Shown piece after piece: positions 25,590 through 34,042 of a stretch of 63,107 nucleotides of DNA. The translations under genes and the position numbers were made by a program. Numbering within the stretch: position 1 is the stretch's first letter; each line of letters begins with the position of its first letter. The notes beneath the pieces are model-generated. The model was not told the DNA's origin. It made no database searches and worked only from the letters and a program-made list of their open reading frames with translations. The DNA comes from Prevotella sp. UBA2742 (GTDB lineage Bacteria > Bacteroidota > Bacteroidia > Bacteroidales > Bacteroidaceae): the NCBI GenBank assembly GCA_002353485.1, contig DEJS01000004.1, positions 1 through 63,107 of the forward strand, written 5' to 3'.

Positions 25590-26855
25590 ATGACTTACAC
25601 TCTCCAGTTGCCCCTCTTCGCCCTGCGTACGCTGTTGCAGTCCGACTATCTGGCGTGGCTCGTCGGTCTGCCCATCCTGCTTTTTGCCGTGGTGATGCTC
25701 GTCGTGCAGTATCGCAGGCACCGCCAACTCACGCACGACCTCAAGCTGCTCGACAAGATGCAGCTGCACTCCGTAGAGTACGACTTGGTACTGAAAGCCA
25801 TGCGTCTGGCCGTCTTCCGTATAGATGTCCCCACATATACCATTACTTTTGAAAGCGACTATCGTGATGCTTCCGACAGTTTTACGACAGCCCCCGGCAC
25901 ACCTCTTGCCGACATCTTCACACGTATCCATACAGATGCCTCTAATAAGATAAGCACAGCAGTGGACAACCTTATACATGGTCGTCAGGATGTGGCCCAC
26001 CTGCAATATCAGATGAATATGCCTTATGGCAGTGGCACCTATTGGAGCGAGCTGTATGCCACCGTCGACAAACGTGACATCCAGGGACGTCCCCTCAGCA
26101 TCGTAGGTACCGTAGGACGCATCGACCAGCAGAAGCAGGCCGAACAGGACCTGCACGACGCGCTCTTCCATGCAGAGGAGAGCGACCGTCTGAAGTCGGC
26201 CTTCCTTGCCAACATCTCGCACGAGATACGCACGCCCCTCAATGCCATTGTTGGCTTCAGCGACGTACTCACGATGGTCGACGATGCGGAAGAGCGCCAG
26301 AACCTCATACACCTTATTAAACAAAACAACAGCCAGCTGTTGCGTATCTTCGACGACATGGTCAGCATGGCAGCCCTTGAGGCCCGTGCCGGTGAAGCCG
26401 TGCAAAAGACCTCATTCCCCTTGCGCCAACTCTTCGACGACGTCATTGACAAATATAAGGACGAAGCCCGCGACCGCGGTCTTGCCCTTGTCGTGGAAGA
26501 TGCCGACCGGCTGCCTGTCATTACGACAGACCGAGACGCGCTTTTTGAAATTCTGCGTCAGTACACTGCCAATGCCCTTAAGTTCACCAACGAAGGGCAG
26601 GTTACGCTTGGATGTACCGACCAGATGGGGCATCGTCGCATCTGGGTGCGCGACACAGGAATAGGTATCCCCCCAGAACAGTGCAACGACGAACTTTTTG
26701 AACGGTTTTTCAAAATCGACGAGTTTACTCCCGGAACCGGTCTCGGACTCAGTATCTGTCGTGCCATGGCACATACGTTAGGGGCCGTTGTAGGTTTCGA
26801 GTCGCAACAGGGACAGGGGTCTGTCTTCTGGGTCGAACCCAAACGTGAGGAATAA
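25590..26855 (+). CDS. Membrane-anchored PAS-like sensor histidine kinase
   Basis: 421 residues from ATG 25590. One membrane helix near the N-terminus (LAWLVGLPILLFAVVMLVVQ) is followed by a PAS-like sensing region (about 65-190, with VGTVGRIDQQKQAEQDLHDA at its end). The HisKA domain has the phospho-acceptor His211 in SHEIRTPLNAIVGF, and the HATPase domain has NALKFTNEG, DTGIGIPPEQ and GTGLGLSICRA. It autophosphorylates and would pass phosphate to a response regulator, but none is encoded nearby and no receiver domain is attached, so it is an orphan kinase. The signal sensed is unknown. Confidence 0.92.
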   Translation: MTYTLQLPLFALRTLLQSDYLAWLVGLPILLFAVVMLVVQYRRHRQLTHDLKLLDKMQLHSVEYDLVLKAMRLAVFRIDVPTYTITFESDYRDASDSFTTAPGTPLADIFTRIHTDASNKISTAVDNLIHGRQDVAHLQYQMNMPYGSGTYWSELYATVDKRDIQGRPLSIVGTVGRIDQQKQAEQDLHDALFHAEESDRLKSAFLANISHEIRTPLNAIVGFSDVLTMVDDAEERQNLIHLIKQNNSQLLRIFDDMVSMAALEARAGEAVQKTSFPLRQLFDDVIDKYKDEARDRGLALVVEDADRLPVITTDRDALFEILRQYTANALKFTNEGQVTLGCTDQMGHRRIWVRDTGIGIPPEQCNDELFERFFKIDEFTPGTGLGLSICRAMAHTLGAVVGFESQQGQGSVFWVEPKREE

Positions 26856-26944
26856 ACATCATTTTGTTTTTTTTCTTGTGCTGTGCAACTTTCTATGTAC
26901 GGCGAGCGTCTAATAGCTAAGTACAACTAAAACGAACAGAAACG

Positions 26945-27688
26945 ATGAAACAGACCATTCTATTCTTGCTGTTGGCCACGATGTCCATGGTGGCACTGGC
27001 TGCCGGCGACGAGACAAAGGCAGAGGAGAAACGACCCCTGAAGGGGTTTGAACGTATCGAGATGCAAGGCAACCTGGACGTCAGGTATCGTCAGGGCAAT
27101 GCGTTCTCCGTAGTGGTAAGAGCCCCCCGGGCGGTGATAAAGCACGTCGAGACCCGGGTGGAAGGCAATAAGCTTGTGGTAAGGATGAAACCCTCCAGCA
27201 GCATTTTCAGCCTACGGCGTGTCAGCGGCGCCGACGTTACCGTGCTGGTAACATCGCCCGACCTGATTGGTGTCGAGTTGTCAGGGTCAGGCGATTTTGA
27301 ATGTAGGACACATCTGGACACTGACGTGCTGGACCTGAAGGTGAAAGGTTCTGGCGACATTGATTTCTGGGACGTCATCTGCGATCGTGTCAACGTCAGT
27401 GTAACAGGATCAGGTGATGCAGAGCTTAAAAAGCTGGTAGCCCAGCAGAGTAACCTACAACTGGTGGGGTCGGGCGATGTGAAGGTAAACCAGCAAAACG
27501 TCAGCCTGACACGCATAGAGTTGAAAGGCTCTGGCGACGTTAAGGTGGGCTGCACGCAGTGTGGCAAGGTGGAGGCCCGACTCATGGGTTCGGGCGATAT
27601 CACGCTGACAGGCGACGTCCGACAGCTGAACAAGACGGTAAGGGGCTCTGGCGACGTGGAAACGAAAGGTCTGAAAGTTAACAGGTAA
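26945..27688 (+). CDS. Exported head-GIN (DUF2807) repeat protein
   Basis: 247 residues with a signal peptide (MKQTILFLLLATMSMVALAA). The rest is the DUF2807 or putative auto-transporter adhesin head GIN domain: a beta-helix in which GSGD recurs about every 20 residues (LSGSGDFECRT, VKGSGDIDFWD, VTGSGDAELKK, LVGSGDVKV, LKGSGDVKV, LMGSGDITL, VRGSGDVETK). The opening FKGFERIEMQGNLDVRYRQG type start (here GFERIEMQGNLDVRY) is also typical. Members are periplasmic or surface proteins of unknown role, often near envelope-stress regulators. The spacer before it (26856-26944) shows no clear TAnnTTTG box, so it may be read from the kinase transcript. Confidence 0.88.
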   Translation: MKQTILFLLLATMSMVALAAGDETKAEEKRPLKGFERIEMQGNLDVRYRQGNAFSVVVRAPRAVIKHVETRVEGNKLVVRMKPSSSIFSLRRVSGADVTVLVTSPDLIGVELSGSGDFECRTHLDTDVLDLKVKGSGDIDFWDVICDRVNVSVTGSGDAELKKLVAQQSNLQLVGSGDVKVNQQNVSLTRIELKGSGDVKVGCTQCGKVEARLMGSGDITLTGDVRQLNKTVRGSGDVETKGLKVNR

Positions 27689-27699
27689 AGTAATGAATA

Positions 27700-27730
27700 A
27701 GGAGTGTCTCACGACACTCCTACCCTTTTT
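27700..27730 (+). terminator. Intrinsic terminator after the head-GIN gene
   Basis: AGGAGTGTC (27700-27708) pairs with GACACTCCT (27713-27721) around a 4-nt loop, followed by CCCTTTTT. Confidence 0.85.
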
Positions 27731-27833
27731 CTAACTAACTTATTATCAACTATTCATTACTCATTCTCTTGTTTGTACGCTGCAAAGGTAATGACTTTCC
27801 GGGTATGTCAGCGCAAAAAAAAGAAAAAAAACA

Positions 27834-27874
27834 ACGTAAACGTTTGCGTAGTTCCAGCTTTTTCTGTATCTTTG
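27834..27874 (+). promoter_or_regulatory. lacI-family gene promoter with overlapping LacI-type operator
   Basis: -33 TTTG (27843-27846), a 20-bp spacer and -7 TATCTTTG (27867-27874). The 16-bp near-palindrome ACGTAAACGTTTGCGT (27834-27849) has the AAACGTTT core of LacI/GalR-family operators and overlaps the -33 element. Binding there would block the promoter, which suggests autorepression. Confidence 0.65.
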
Positions 27875-27894
27875 CGGCGTCAACAAAACGAAGC

Positions 27895-28923
27895 ATGTTA
27901 AACAGACGCCAACATAGGACATCGCTGAAGGATCTGGCACGCGAACTGGGAGTGAGCATAGCCACGGTGAGCCGTGCACTGCGCAGCTCGCCAGAGATAG
28001 GCAAGGACATGCAGCTGCGTGTTAAAGAACTGGCCAAGCGTCTTAACTATCGTCCAAACCCCTTTGCTCAGAGCCTGCGTAAAGAGGCTCCCAAGATGAT
28101 TGGTGTGGTGGTGCCCAACCTGGTGACACATTACTACGCCGCTGTGCTCGACGGAATCGAGGACGAGGCCCGGCGCGCCGGTTACAGCGTCATTAGTGCC
28201 AACAGCCATGAAAGTTTCGAGGACGAAGCCCTGGCGGTAGACAACTTTGTGGGACTGCATGTAGAGGGCATCATAGCCTGCTTAGCGCAAAACACCACCG
28301 ACTATAGCCACTACGAAGAGATTGCCGCGATGGGCATCCCCCTGGTGTTCTTCGGACGTACCTGTCTGACCGACCGCTTCTCCAGCGTCACCGCCAATGG
28401 CGACGAGGCCGCCCAGCAGGCTACCCTGCACTTGATAGAGACAGGCAGCCGTCGCATAGCCTTCATCGGCGGACCCAACCACCTCGACATGGTGCGGCGC
28501 CGTAAGCACGGCTATCTGGAGGCACTGAAGGAGAAACGTATTGCCATAGACCGTAGCCTGGTGGTATGCGACACCATAGACTATCAGGTGGCATTAGAGA
28601 ACACCCGCCGGCTGTTGCAACAGCCCAACCGTCCCGACGCCATACTGGCCTTCAACGACATTATTACCTTTGCTGCCTTTACAGCCATCAAGGAGTGCGG
28701 TTTGCGTATTCCTGACGACGTGGCACTGATAGGCTTCACCGACGATGCACATGCCGCCTATGTCACGCCAAAGATGTCGGCCATCGTCGACCAGTCGCAC
28801 CAGATGGGCGTCACCGCATGTCAACTTTTACTCAAGAGTATCAATGGCGACCCCAAGGTGTACAAGGAAATAGTCCCGCAGAAGTTGGTTATCCGTGAAA
28901 CATCGATAAAAAAGGCCTTTTAG
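27895..28923 (+). CDS. LacI-family transcriptional regulator
   Basis: 342 residues from ATG 27895, just downstream of a full promoter; the frame upstream of that ATG is untranslated. The N-terminal HTH is SLKDLARELGVSIATVSRAL and hinge RLNYRPNPFAQSLR. The periplasmic-binding-like effector domain contains IGVVVPNLVTHYYAAVLDGI, RRIAFIGGPNHLDMVRRRKH and RPDAILAFNDIITFAAFTAI. Family members bind an operator as dimers and release it on binding a sugar. The SusC/SusD locus starts 190 bp downstream on the same strand, so it is the obvious candidate target, although the sugar is unknown. The operator-like palindrome over its own promoter points to autoregulation. Confidence 0.93.
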   Translation: MLNRRQHRTSLKDLARELGVSIATVSRALRSSPEIGKDMQLRVKELAKRLNYRPNPFAQSLRKEAPKMIGVVVPNLVTHYYAAVLDGIEDEARRAGYSVISANSHESFEDEALAVDNFVGLHVEGIIACLAQNTTDYSHYEEIAAMGIPLVFFGRTCLTDRFSSVTANGDEAAQQATLHLIETGSRRIAFIGGPNHLDMVRRRKHGYLEALKEKRIAIDRSLVVCDTIDYQVALENTRRLLQQPNRPDAILAFNDIITFAAFTAIKECGLRIPDDVALIGFTDDAHAAYVTPKMSAIVDQSHQMGVTACQLLLKSINGDPKVYKEIVPQKLVIRETSIKKAF

Positions 28924-28931
28924 GGTGTTTA

Positions 28932-29020
28932 GTTAACAAAAACTACGCTAATTGTTAACATTTAGGCATTAGAAACTCACGCATAAATTGTTATTAAGTT
29001 AAATTTATTACCTAACTTTG
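28932..29020 (+). promoter_or_regulatory. Promoter region of the SusC operon with upstream inverted repeat
   Basis: The -7 box is TAACTTTG (29013-29020), with a TTG at 28988-28990 as the -33 candidate. Further upstream, GTTAACA (28932-28938) and TGTTAAC (28953-28959) form an inverted repeat with a 14-bp spacer, a possible regulator site. It does not carry the AAACGTTT core seen before the lacI-type gene. The leader to the ATG is about 86 nt. Confidence 0.6.
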
Positions 29021-29112
29021 CAACGTCGGAGTTAGGCTCTTTATGGCTACTCTTGACGCTGCTAACAGAACGTATTATCTTTAACATATTAATAACTAAA
29101 AAACGTGTATCT

Positions 29113-32100
29113 ATGAGTAAAACATCTCTAAAGTTTATTGTACTCGTCATGGCAATGCTCATGGCGCAGGCAATGGGAATGGGGGCTGCTCTTAGTGCCA
29201 AGACTGTGACGGGTACGGTGACATCGTCGGCAGACAATGAACCGCTCATCGGAGCCACCATACAAGTGGAAGGCGCACAGGCTACAGGTACCATTACCGA
29301 TTTTGAAGGTAACTTCACTATCGAGGTCAATGAAGGGCAGACTCTTGTAGTATCGTACATAGGCTACATTGCCCGGAAAGTACGAGTGGGGGCGCAAAAC
29401 CATTACAGCATTACGCTGGAAGAAGACAAAGCCTCTTTGGACGAAGTGGTGGTTATTGGCTATGGTGTACAGAAGAAAAAGCTGGTGACGGGTGCCACCC
29501 TTCAGGTGAGAGGTGACGACGTAGCCAAGCTGAACACCACCAACCCGCTGCAGGCCCTGCAAGGACAGACACCAGGTATGACCATCATCTCTGAATCGGG
29601 TCAGCCAGGTGAGGGGCTGAAGGTGAACATCCGTGGTTTGGGTACCACCGGTTCCAGTGGCCCTCTGTACATCATCGATGGTGTGCGTGGTGACATCTCG
29701 ACACTGAATCCTGCCGACATTGAGAGCATCGACGTGCTGAAAGATGCAGCCTCTGCTGCCATCTACGGTTCCCAGTCCGCTAACGGCGTAGTATTGGTAA
29801 CAACGAAGAACGGCAAGGAAGGACGTGCCGTAGTGAGCTTTGACGGCTACTTTGGTTGGCAGAGTGCTCCGCGAAAGATGAAGATGCTGAACGCCCGACA
29901 GTATATGACCATCATGGACGAACAGAACATCAACTCCGGCGGTTCTGCCTATGACTGGTACGGATTGAAGGACGACGGTACTCCAAAGTATGCCAGCATC
30001 TTCGATAAGGATGGCAATCTGATAGACACAGACTGGGTGAACGAAATGTTCAAAGACAACGCTGTCACCTATAGTGCCAACCTCAGTGTTAGCGGTGGCT
30101 CTCAGAAGGGCAACTACGCAGTGTCAATGGGTTACATGAATCAGGAAGGTATTGTGGGCGGCAAGGACGTCTCCAATTACTCTCGCTATAACTTCCGTGT
30201 GAACTCAGAGTATCAGGTCATCGACAACTTCCTGAAGGTGGGAGAACAGGTTTCACTGATTTATTATAAGAAGAACGGACTTAGCGTGGGCAATGCCTAT
30301 AACAACTCGCTGCGTGCAGCCTTCGGCACCTCGCCGCTGGCCCCCATCTACAGCGACAATGGCAAGTATGGCAGTCCTTACAACGACACGTCAGACAGTG
30401 AGTGGTACAACGCTGACGGCAACCCCTACGGTGTGATGATGACCACCAACAACAATCGTACGCAGAACATGACCGTCTCTGCCAACGCCTATGCAGAGAT
30501 GGAGTTCATCAAGAACCTGAAATTCCGTACTACATTGGGTGTGAAGTACGACTCGAACAATTACCGTTCGTTCTCGCCTATGTACCACTTCTCCATTTAT
30601 TCCTATCAGGATACGCGCACGGGCGTGAGTCAGAGCGCCAGCGACGGACTTGGCATCACTTGGACTAATACGCTGAGCTACAACTTCGCTCTGAAGGAAC
30701 ACAACTTCGATGCAATGGTGGGCTATGAGGTCTATCGCACTGAAGGTCAGAGTATCTATGGTGCCAATGGTTCGCTGCGCGACGGCTTCGATACGTGGCA
30801 ATATGCCTATCTGAGCAATGGCACAGCCACCAACCAGGAAGGCGGCCTCTCTGTCAGTGGTACTCCCTGGGACGAGGAGCGCATGGTGAGCTACTTCGGA
30901 CGTATAGGTTGGAACTACCAGGAGAAGTACATGGCCACGGCTACGTTGCGCTGCGACGGTTCGTCACGCTTCGCTCCCGGTCATCGTTTCGGCTGGTTCC
31001 CCTCTATCTCTGCTGGTTGGGTAGTCACCAACGAGAAATTCATGGAACCCGTATTGAACGTGATGGACTACTTCAAGATTCGTGCCAGCTGGGGACAGGT
31101 AGGAAACCAGAACATAGGTAACTATATGTATCTGGCTCCCATGGCTTTCAACAACTACTATTACAACTTTGGCAACCAGTTAGGGTCTGATGCCGACCAA
31201 TGGGGTGCCGTTCCTACCCGTATCGGCAACGAGAATATTACATGGGAGACCTCTGAGCAGTTCGACCTCGGTTTCGACGCACGTTTCCTGAACCAGCGAT
31301 TGAACGTCAACTTCGACTTTTATGTCAAGACTACTAAGGACTGGCTCGTTCAGCCTCCTGTACTGGCTACCGTGGGTACCGGTGCTCCTTACATTAACGG
31401 TGGTGACGTGAAGAACACTGGTGTCGAGTTGGGACTGGCATGGAACGACCGCATTGGCAAGGACTTCCATTACTACGTCAACCTGAACGGTGCCTATAAT
31501 AAGAATAAGGTGGGTAACATCCCCAATGAGGATGGCATTATCCATGGTGAGAGCGGCTCTGTGCTCTACGACAACTCTGGTGAGTTCTATCGCGCCAGCA
31601 ATGGCAAGCCCATCGGTTATTTCTGGGGCTACAAGACTGCCGGCATCTTCCAAAACCGCGAGGAAATCAACAACTGGATAGCCAACGGCAACGGTGTCCT
31701 TCAGGCTGATGTGCAGCCTGGTGACGTGAAGTACTATGATGTGAACCACGATGGCGTTATCAACGACGACGACAAGGTGAACCTGGGCAATGGCATGCCC
31801 GACTTCACCTACGGTTTCCAGCTGGGCTTCGACTGGAAAGGACTCGACTTCTCGATAACAGCCAACGGACAGACCGGCAACAAGATTGTGCAGAGCTATC
31901 GTAATGTGGGTACTACCACGGCCAACTACACTACCCAGATACTGGGCCGCTGGACCGGTGAAGGCACCTCGAACAAGATTCCTCGTGTCACCAATACCAA
32001 CATCAACTACCAGTTCTCCGATCTCTTCATTCAGGATGGTGACTTCCTGCGCATCTCGAACATCACGCTGGGATACGACTTTTCAAAACTCCTGCGCCAG

Positions 32101-32277
32101 AAGTGGCTCTCGCAGGCTCGTCTCTATTTCCAGGTTCAGAATGCCTTTACCTTTACCAAGTACGATGGCATGGATCCTGAAATCGGTTATGGTAACGCAG
32201 GATGGGTTAGTGGCATTGACTACGGATACTATCCCCGTCCGCGTACTTTCCTGTTCGGTGTTAATCTGAAGTTCTAA
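29113..32277 (+). CDS. SusC-like TonB-dependent outer-membrane glycan transporter
   Basis: 1054 residues from ATG 29113 (MSKTSLKFIVLVMAMLMAQA). A signal peptide is followed by a carboxypeptidase-regulatory-like domain (about 33-115: VTGTVTSSADNEPLIGATIQ), the TonB-box region (LDEVVVIGYGVQKKKL) and the plug (ALQGQTPGMTIISESGQPGE, YIIDGVRGDI, NGVVLVTTKNG). The remainder is a 22-strand barrel ending RPRTFLFGVNLKF, the typical aromatic-rich last strand. It imports oligosaccharides through the outer membrane with energy from TonB. SusD follows after 4 bp, making the canonical pair. Confidence 0.97.
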   Translation: MSKTSLKFIVLVMAMLMAQAMGMGAALSAKTVTGTVTSSADNEPLIGATIQVEGAQATGTITDFEGNFTIEVNEGQTLVVSYIGYIARKVRVGAQNHYSITLEEDKASLDEVVVIGYGVQKKKLVTGATLQVRGDDVAKLNTTNPLQALQGQTPGMTIISESGQPGEGLKVNIRGLGTTGSSGPLYIIDGVRGDISTLNPADIESIDVLKDAASAAIYGSQSANGVVLVTTKNGKEGRAVVSFDGYFGWQSAPRKMKMLNARQYMTIMDEQNINSGGSAYDWYGLKDDGTPKYASIFDKDGNLIDTDWVNEMFKDNAVTYSANLSVSGGSQKGNYAVSMGYMNQEGIVGGKDVSNYSRYNFRVNSEYQVIDNFLKVGEQVSLIYYKKNGLSVGNAYNNSLRAAFGTSPLAPIYSDNGKYGSPYNDTSDSEWYNADGNPYGVMMTTNNNRTQNMTVSANAYAEMEFIKNLKFRTTLGVKYDSNNYRSFSPMYHFSIYSYQDTRTGVSQSASDGLGITWTNTLSYNFALKEHNFDAMVGYEVYRTEGQSIYGANGSLRDGFDTWQYAYLSNGTATNQEGGLSVSGTPWDEERMVSYFGRIGWNYQEKYMATATLRCDGSSRFAPGHRFGWFPSISAGWVVTNEKFMEPVLNVMDYFKIRASWGQVGNQNIGNYMYLAPMAFNNYYYNFGNQLGSDADQWGAVPTRIGNENITWETSEQFDLGFDARFLNQRLNVNFDFYVKTTKDWLVQPPVLATVGTGAPYINGGDVKNTGVELGLAWNDRIGKDFHYYVNLNGAYNKNKVGNIPNEDGIIHGESGSVLYDNSGEFYRASNGKPIGYFWGYKTAGIFQNREEINNWIANGNGVLQADVQPGDVKYYDVNHDGVINDDDKVNLGNGMPDFTYGFQLGFDWKGLDFSITANGQTGNKIVQSYRNVGTTTANYTTQILGRWTGEGTSNKIPRVTNTNINYQFSDLFIQDGDFLRISNITLGYDFSKLLRQKWLSQARLYFQVQNAFTFTKYDGMDPEIGYGNAGWVSGIDYGYYPRPRTFLFGVNLKF

Positions 32278-32281
32278 TATA

Positions 32282-34006
32282 ATGATGATGACTAATATGA
32301 AAACAAAGATATTTTCTACAGCCCTCATGGGAGTCCTCGCTATGGGTCTGACATCCTGCGGCAGCGACTTCCTGGAGGTGTCTTCCAAGACGGAGGGTAC
32401 CACGGGCAACTATTATAACAGCGAGTCAGCCATCTCACGTGCCCTCATAGGATGCTATGACGGTTGGCAGCGCACCGTGTCAAACGGACCGACCTTCGCC
32501 TTCCACTATCTCTCTGAGCTGCTTTCTGACGAGTGCTTCGGAGGCACGGGAGCCAACGATGCTCGCAACTCAGCCGTGGTAGACCGCTTTGATATGGGTG
32601 AGGACAACTCGCAGGTAGACCTGCACAACACGCTGTGGGAGAGCTACTATCAGGCCATCTACCGCTGCAACGAACTTATTCAGCATGAAAACGGCATCTC
32701 ATGGACCGACGAGAAGAACCATGGCAAGTACATTGGAGAGGCCAGAGCCCTGCGTGGCATACTGTATTTCGACCTCGTTCGTGTCTTTGAGAATATTCCC
32801 CTGGTCACAGTGCCTACTACAGCCAACGTGCCTCAGGCACCGGTCGACTCTGTCTACGCACAGATATTCCGTGACCTGAAGTATGCAGCAGCCAACATCC
32901 CTGCCGATGCTTATCCCAAGGCATCGTCGTCGGCCAACGACGGTCGCATCACTTGCTATGCAGCCAAGGCTATGATAGCACGCGCCTACCTTTTCTATAC
33001 AGGTGTCTATGGCAAGGAGCCTCAAGACGTGTCGAAGGCCGAGGTGCTGCAGGGACTGGAAGACATTATCCAGAGTGGCGAGTATGCCCTGGTACCCCTT
33101 TACAAAAACCTATGGTATTGTGCCAGCACCCAATGGGAAGGCAGCGACCAGGCCGGATGGAAGGAAGTATCGTCATACGCCGGCGAGGACAACGTAGAGA
33201 ACATTCTGACCATGAAGTTCAACTATACCTCCGACTACAACGGCAACGCCGGTGGTAATAATGCCATACAGATGTTCTCCGTACGTGGCGGTACGTTCAA
33301 GGCTCCCTACGGACAAGGGTGGGGCGGAGCTACCGTGTCAGCCAGCTTTGCTGCCTCCTATCCTTCGCTCGATCAGCGTCGTACAGCTTCCATTATTGAC
33401 CTTGCTGCTGAGGGCATCGAGGCTACTGATGCCTATCAGAAGGCCATCCTTGACCAGCGCGACTATACAGGCTACTTTAACAAAAAGTACACGGCACGCT
33501 CCGGCTACCACCAGAGCGAGAGTGGCTCGTGGAGCCTGACACACTACTACGACGGACTGATGGCCGGCGACTTCCAGATTTCACAGCCTATCGGATATAC
33601 CGTCATGCGCTATGCCGACGTGCTGTTGATGGCAGCCGAGTTGGGCTCGCCCAACGCCCAGAGCTATCTGAGCCAGGTGCATAGCCGTGCATACGCTACC
33701 CAGAACGAGGACGGCAGTGTAAATACGCCTCGAATCATCGTCAACGTCACCAAGGAGAACATCATGGAGGAACGCCGTCTGGAGTTTGCCTTCGAGGGTC
33801 TGCGCTACTGGGACCTGCTGCGTCAGGGTGTCGACGTTGCTGCACGTGCCATCGTGGCCTCGGGCCAGAAGGTGCTCAATGGCGGACAGGAAGGCCAGAT
33901 TGCCTTCAGGGCGGAGAACATCACCTCGAAGCGTGGTTTCCAGCAGATTCCTCTGACACAGATACAGCGTTCGAACGGCGTCCTGAAACAGAATGCGGGA
34001 TGGTAG
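32282..34006 (+). CDS. SusD-like surface glycan-binding lipoprotein
   Basis: 574 residues from the first of several ATGs (32282); ATG 32297 (MKTKIFSTALMGVLAMGLTS) is an equally good start. The lipobox LTSC places the lipidated Cys at residue 26. The SusD/RagB fold shows the helical TPR-like scaffold: IYRCNELIQ, YIGEARALRGILYFDLVRVF, and near the end MEERRLEFAFEGLRYWDLLR. It caps the SusC barrel and captures the glycan at the surface. It starts 4 bp after susC and must be co-expressed with it. Confidence 0.96.
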   Translation: MMMTNMKTKIFSTALMGVLAMGLTSCGSDFLEVSSKTEGTTGNYYNSESAISRALIGCYDGWQRTVSNGPTFAFHYLSELLSDECFGGTGANDARNSAVVDRFDMGEDNSQVDLHNTLWESYYQAIYRCNELIQHENGISWTDEKNHGKYIGEARALRGILYFDLVRVFENIPLVTVPTTANVPQAPVDSVYAQIFRDLKYAAANIPADAYPKASSSANDGRITCYAAKAMIARAYLFYTGVYGKEPQDVSKAEVLQGLEDIIQSGEYALVPLYKNLWYCASTQWEGSDQAGWKEVSSYAGEDNVENILTMKFNYTSDYNGNAGGNNAIQMFSVRGGTFKAPYGQGWGGATVSASFAASYPSLDQRRTASIIDLAAEGIEATDAYQKAILDQRDYTGYFNKKYTARSGYHQSESGSWSLTHYYDGLMAGDFQISQPIGYTVMRYADVLLMAAELGSPNAQSYLSQVHSRAYATQNEDGSVNTPRIIVNVTKENIMEERRLEFAFEGLRYWDLLRQGVDVAARAIVASGQKVLNGGQEGQIAFRAENITSKRGFQQIPLTQIQRSNGVLKQNAGW

Positions 34007-34042
34007 TTAAGTAGATATTGAAAATAAAAAGAAAACACGATT

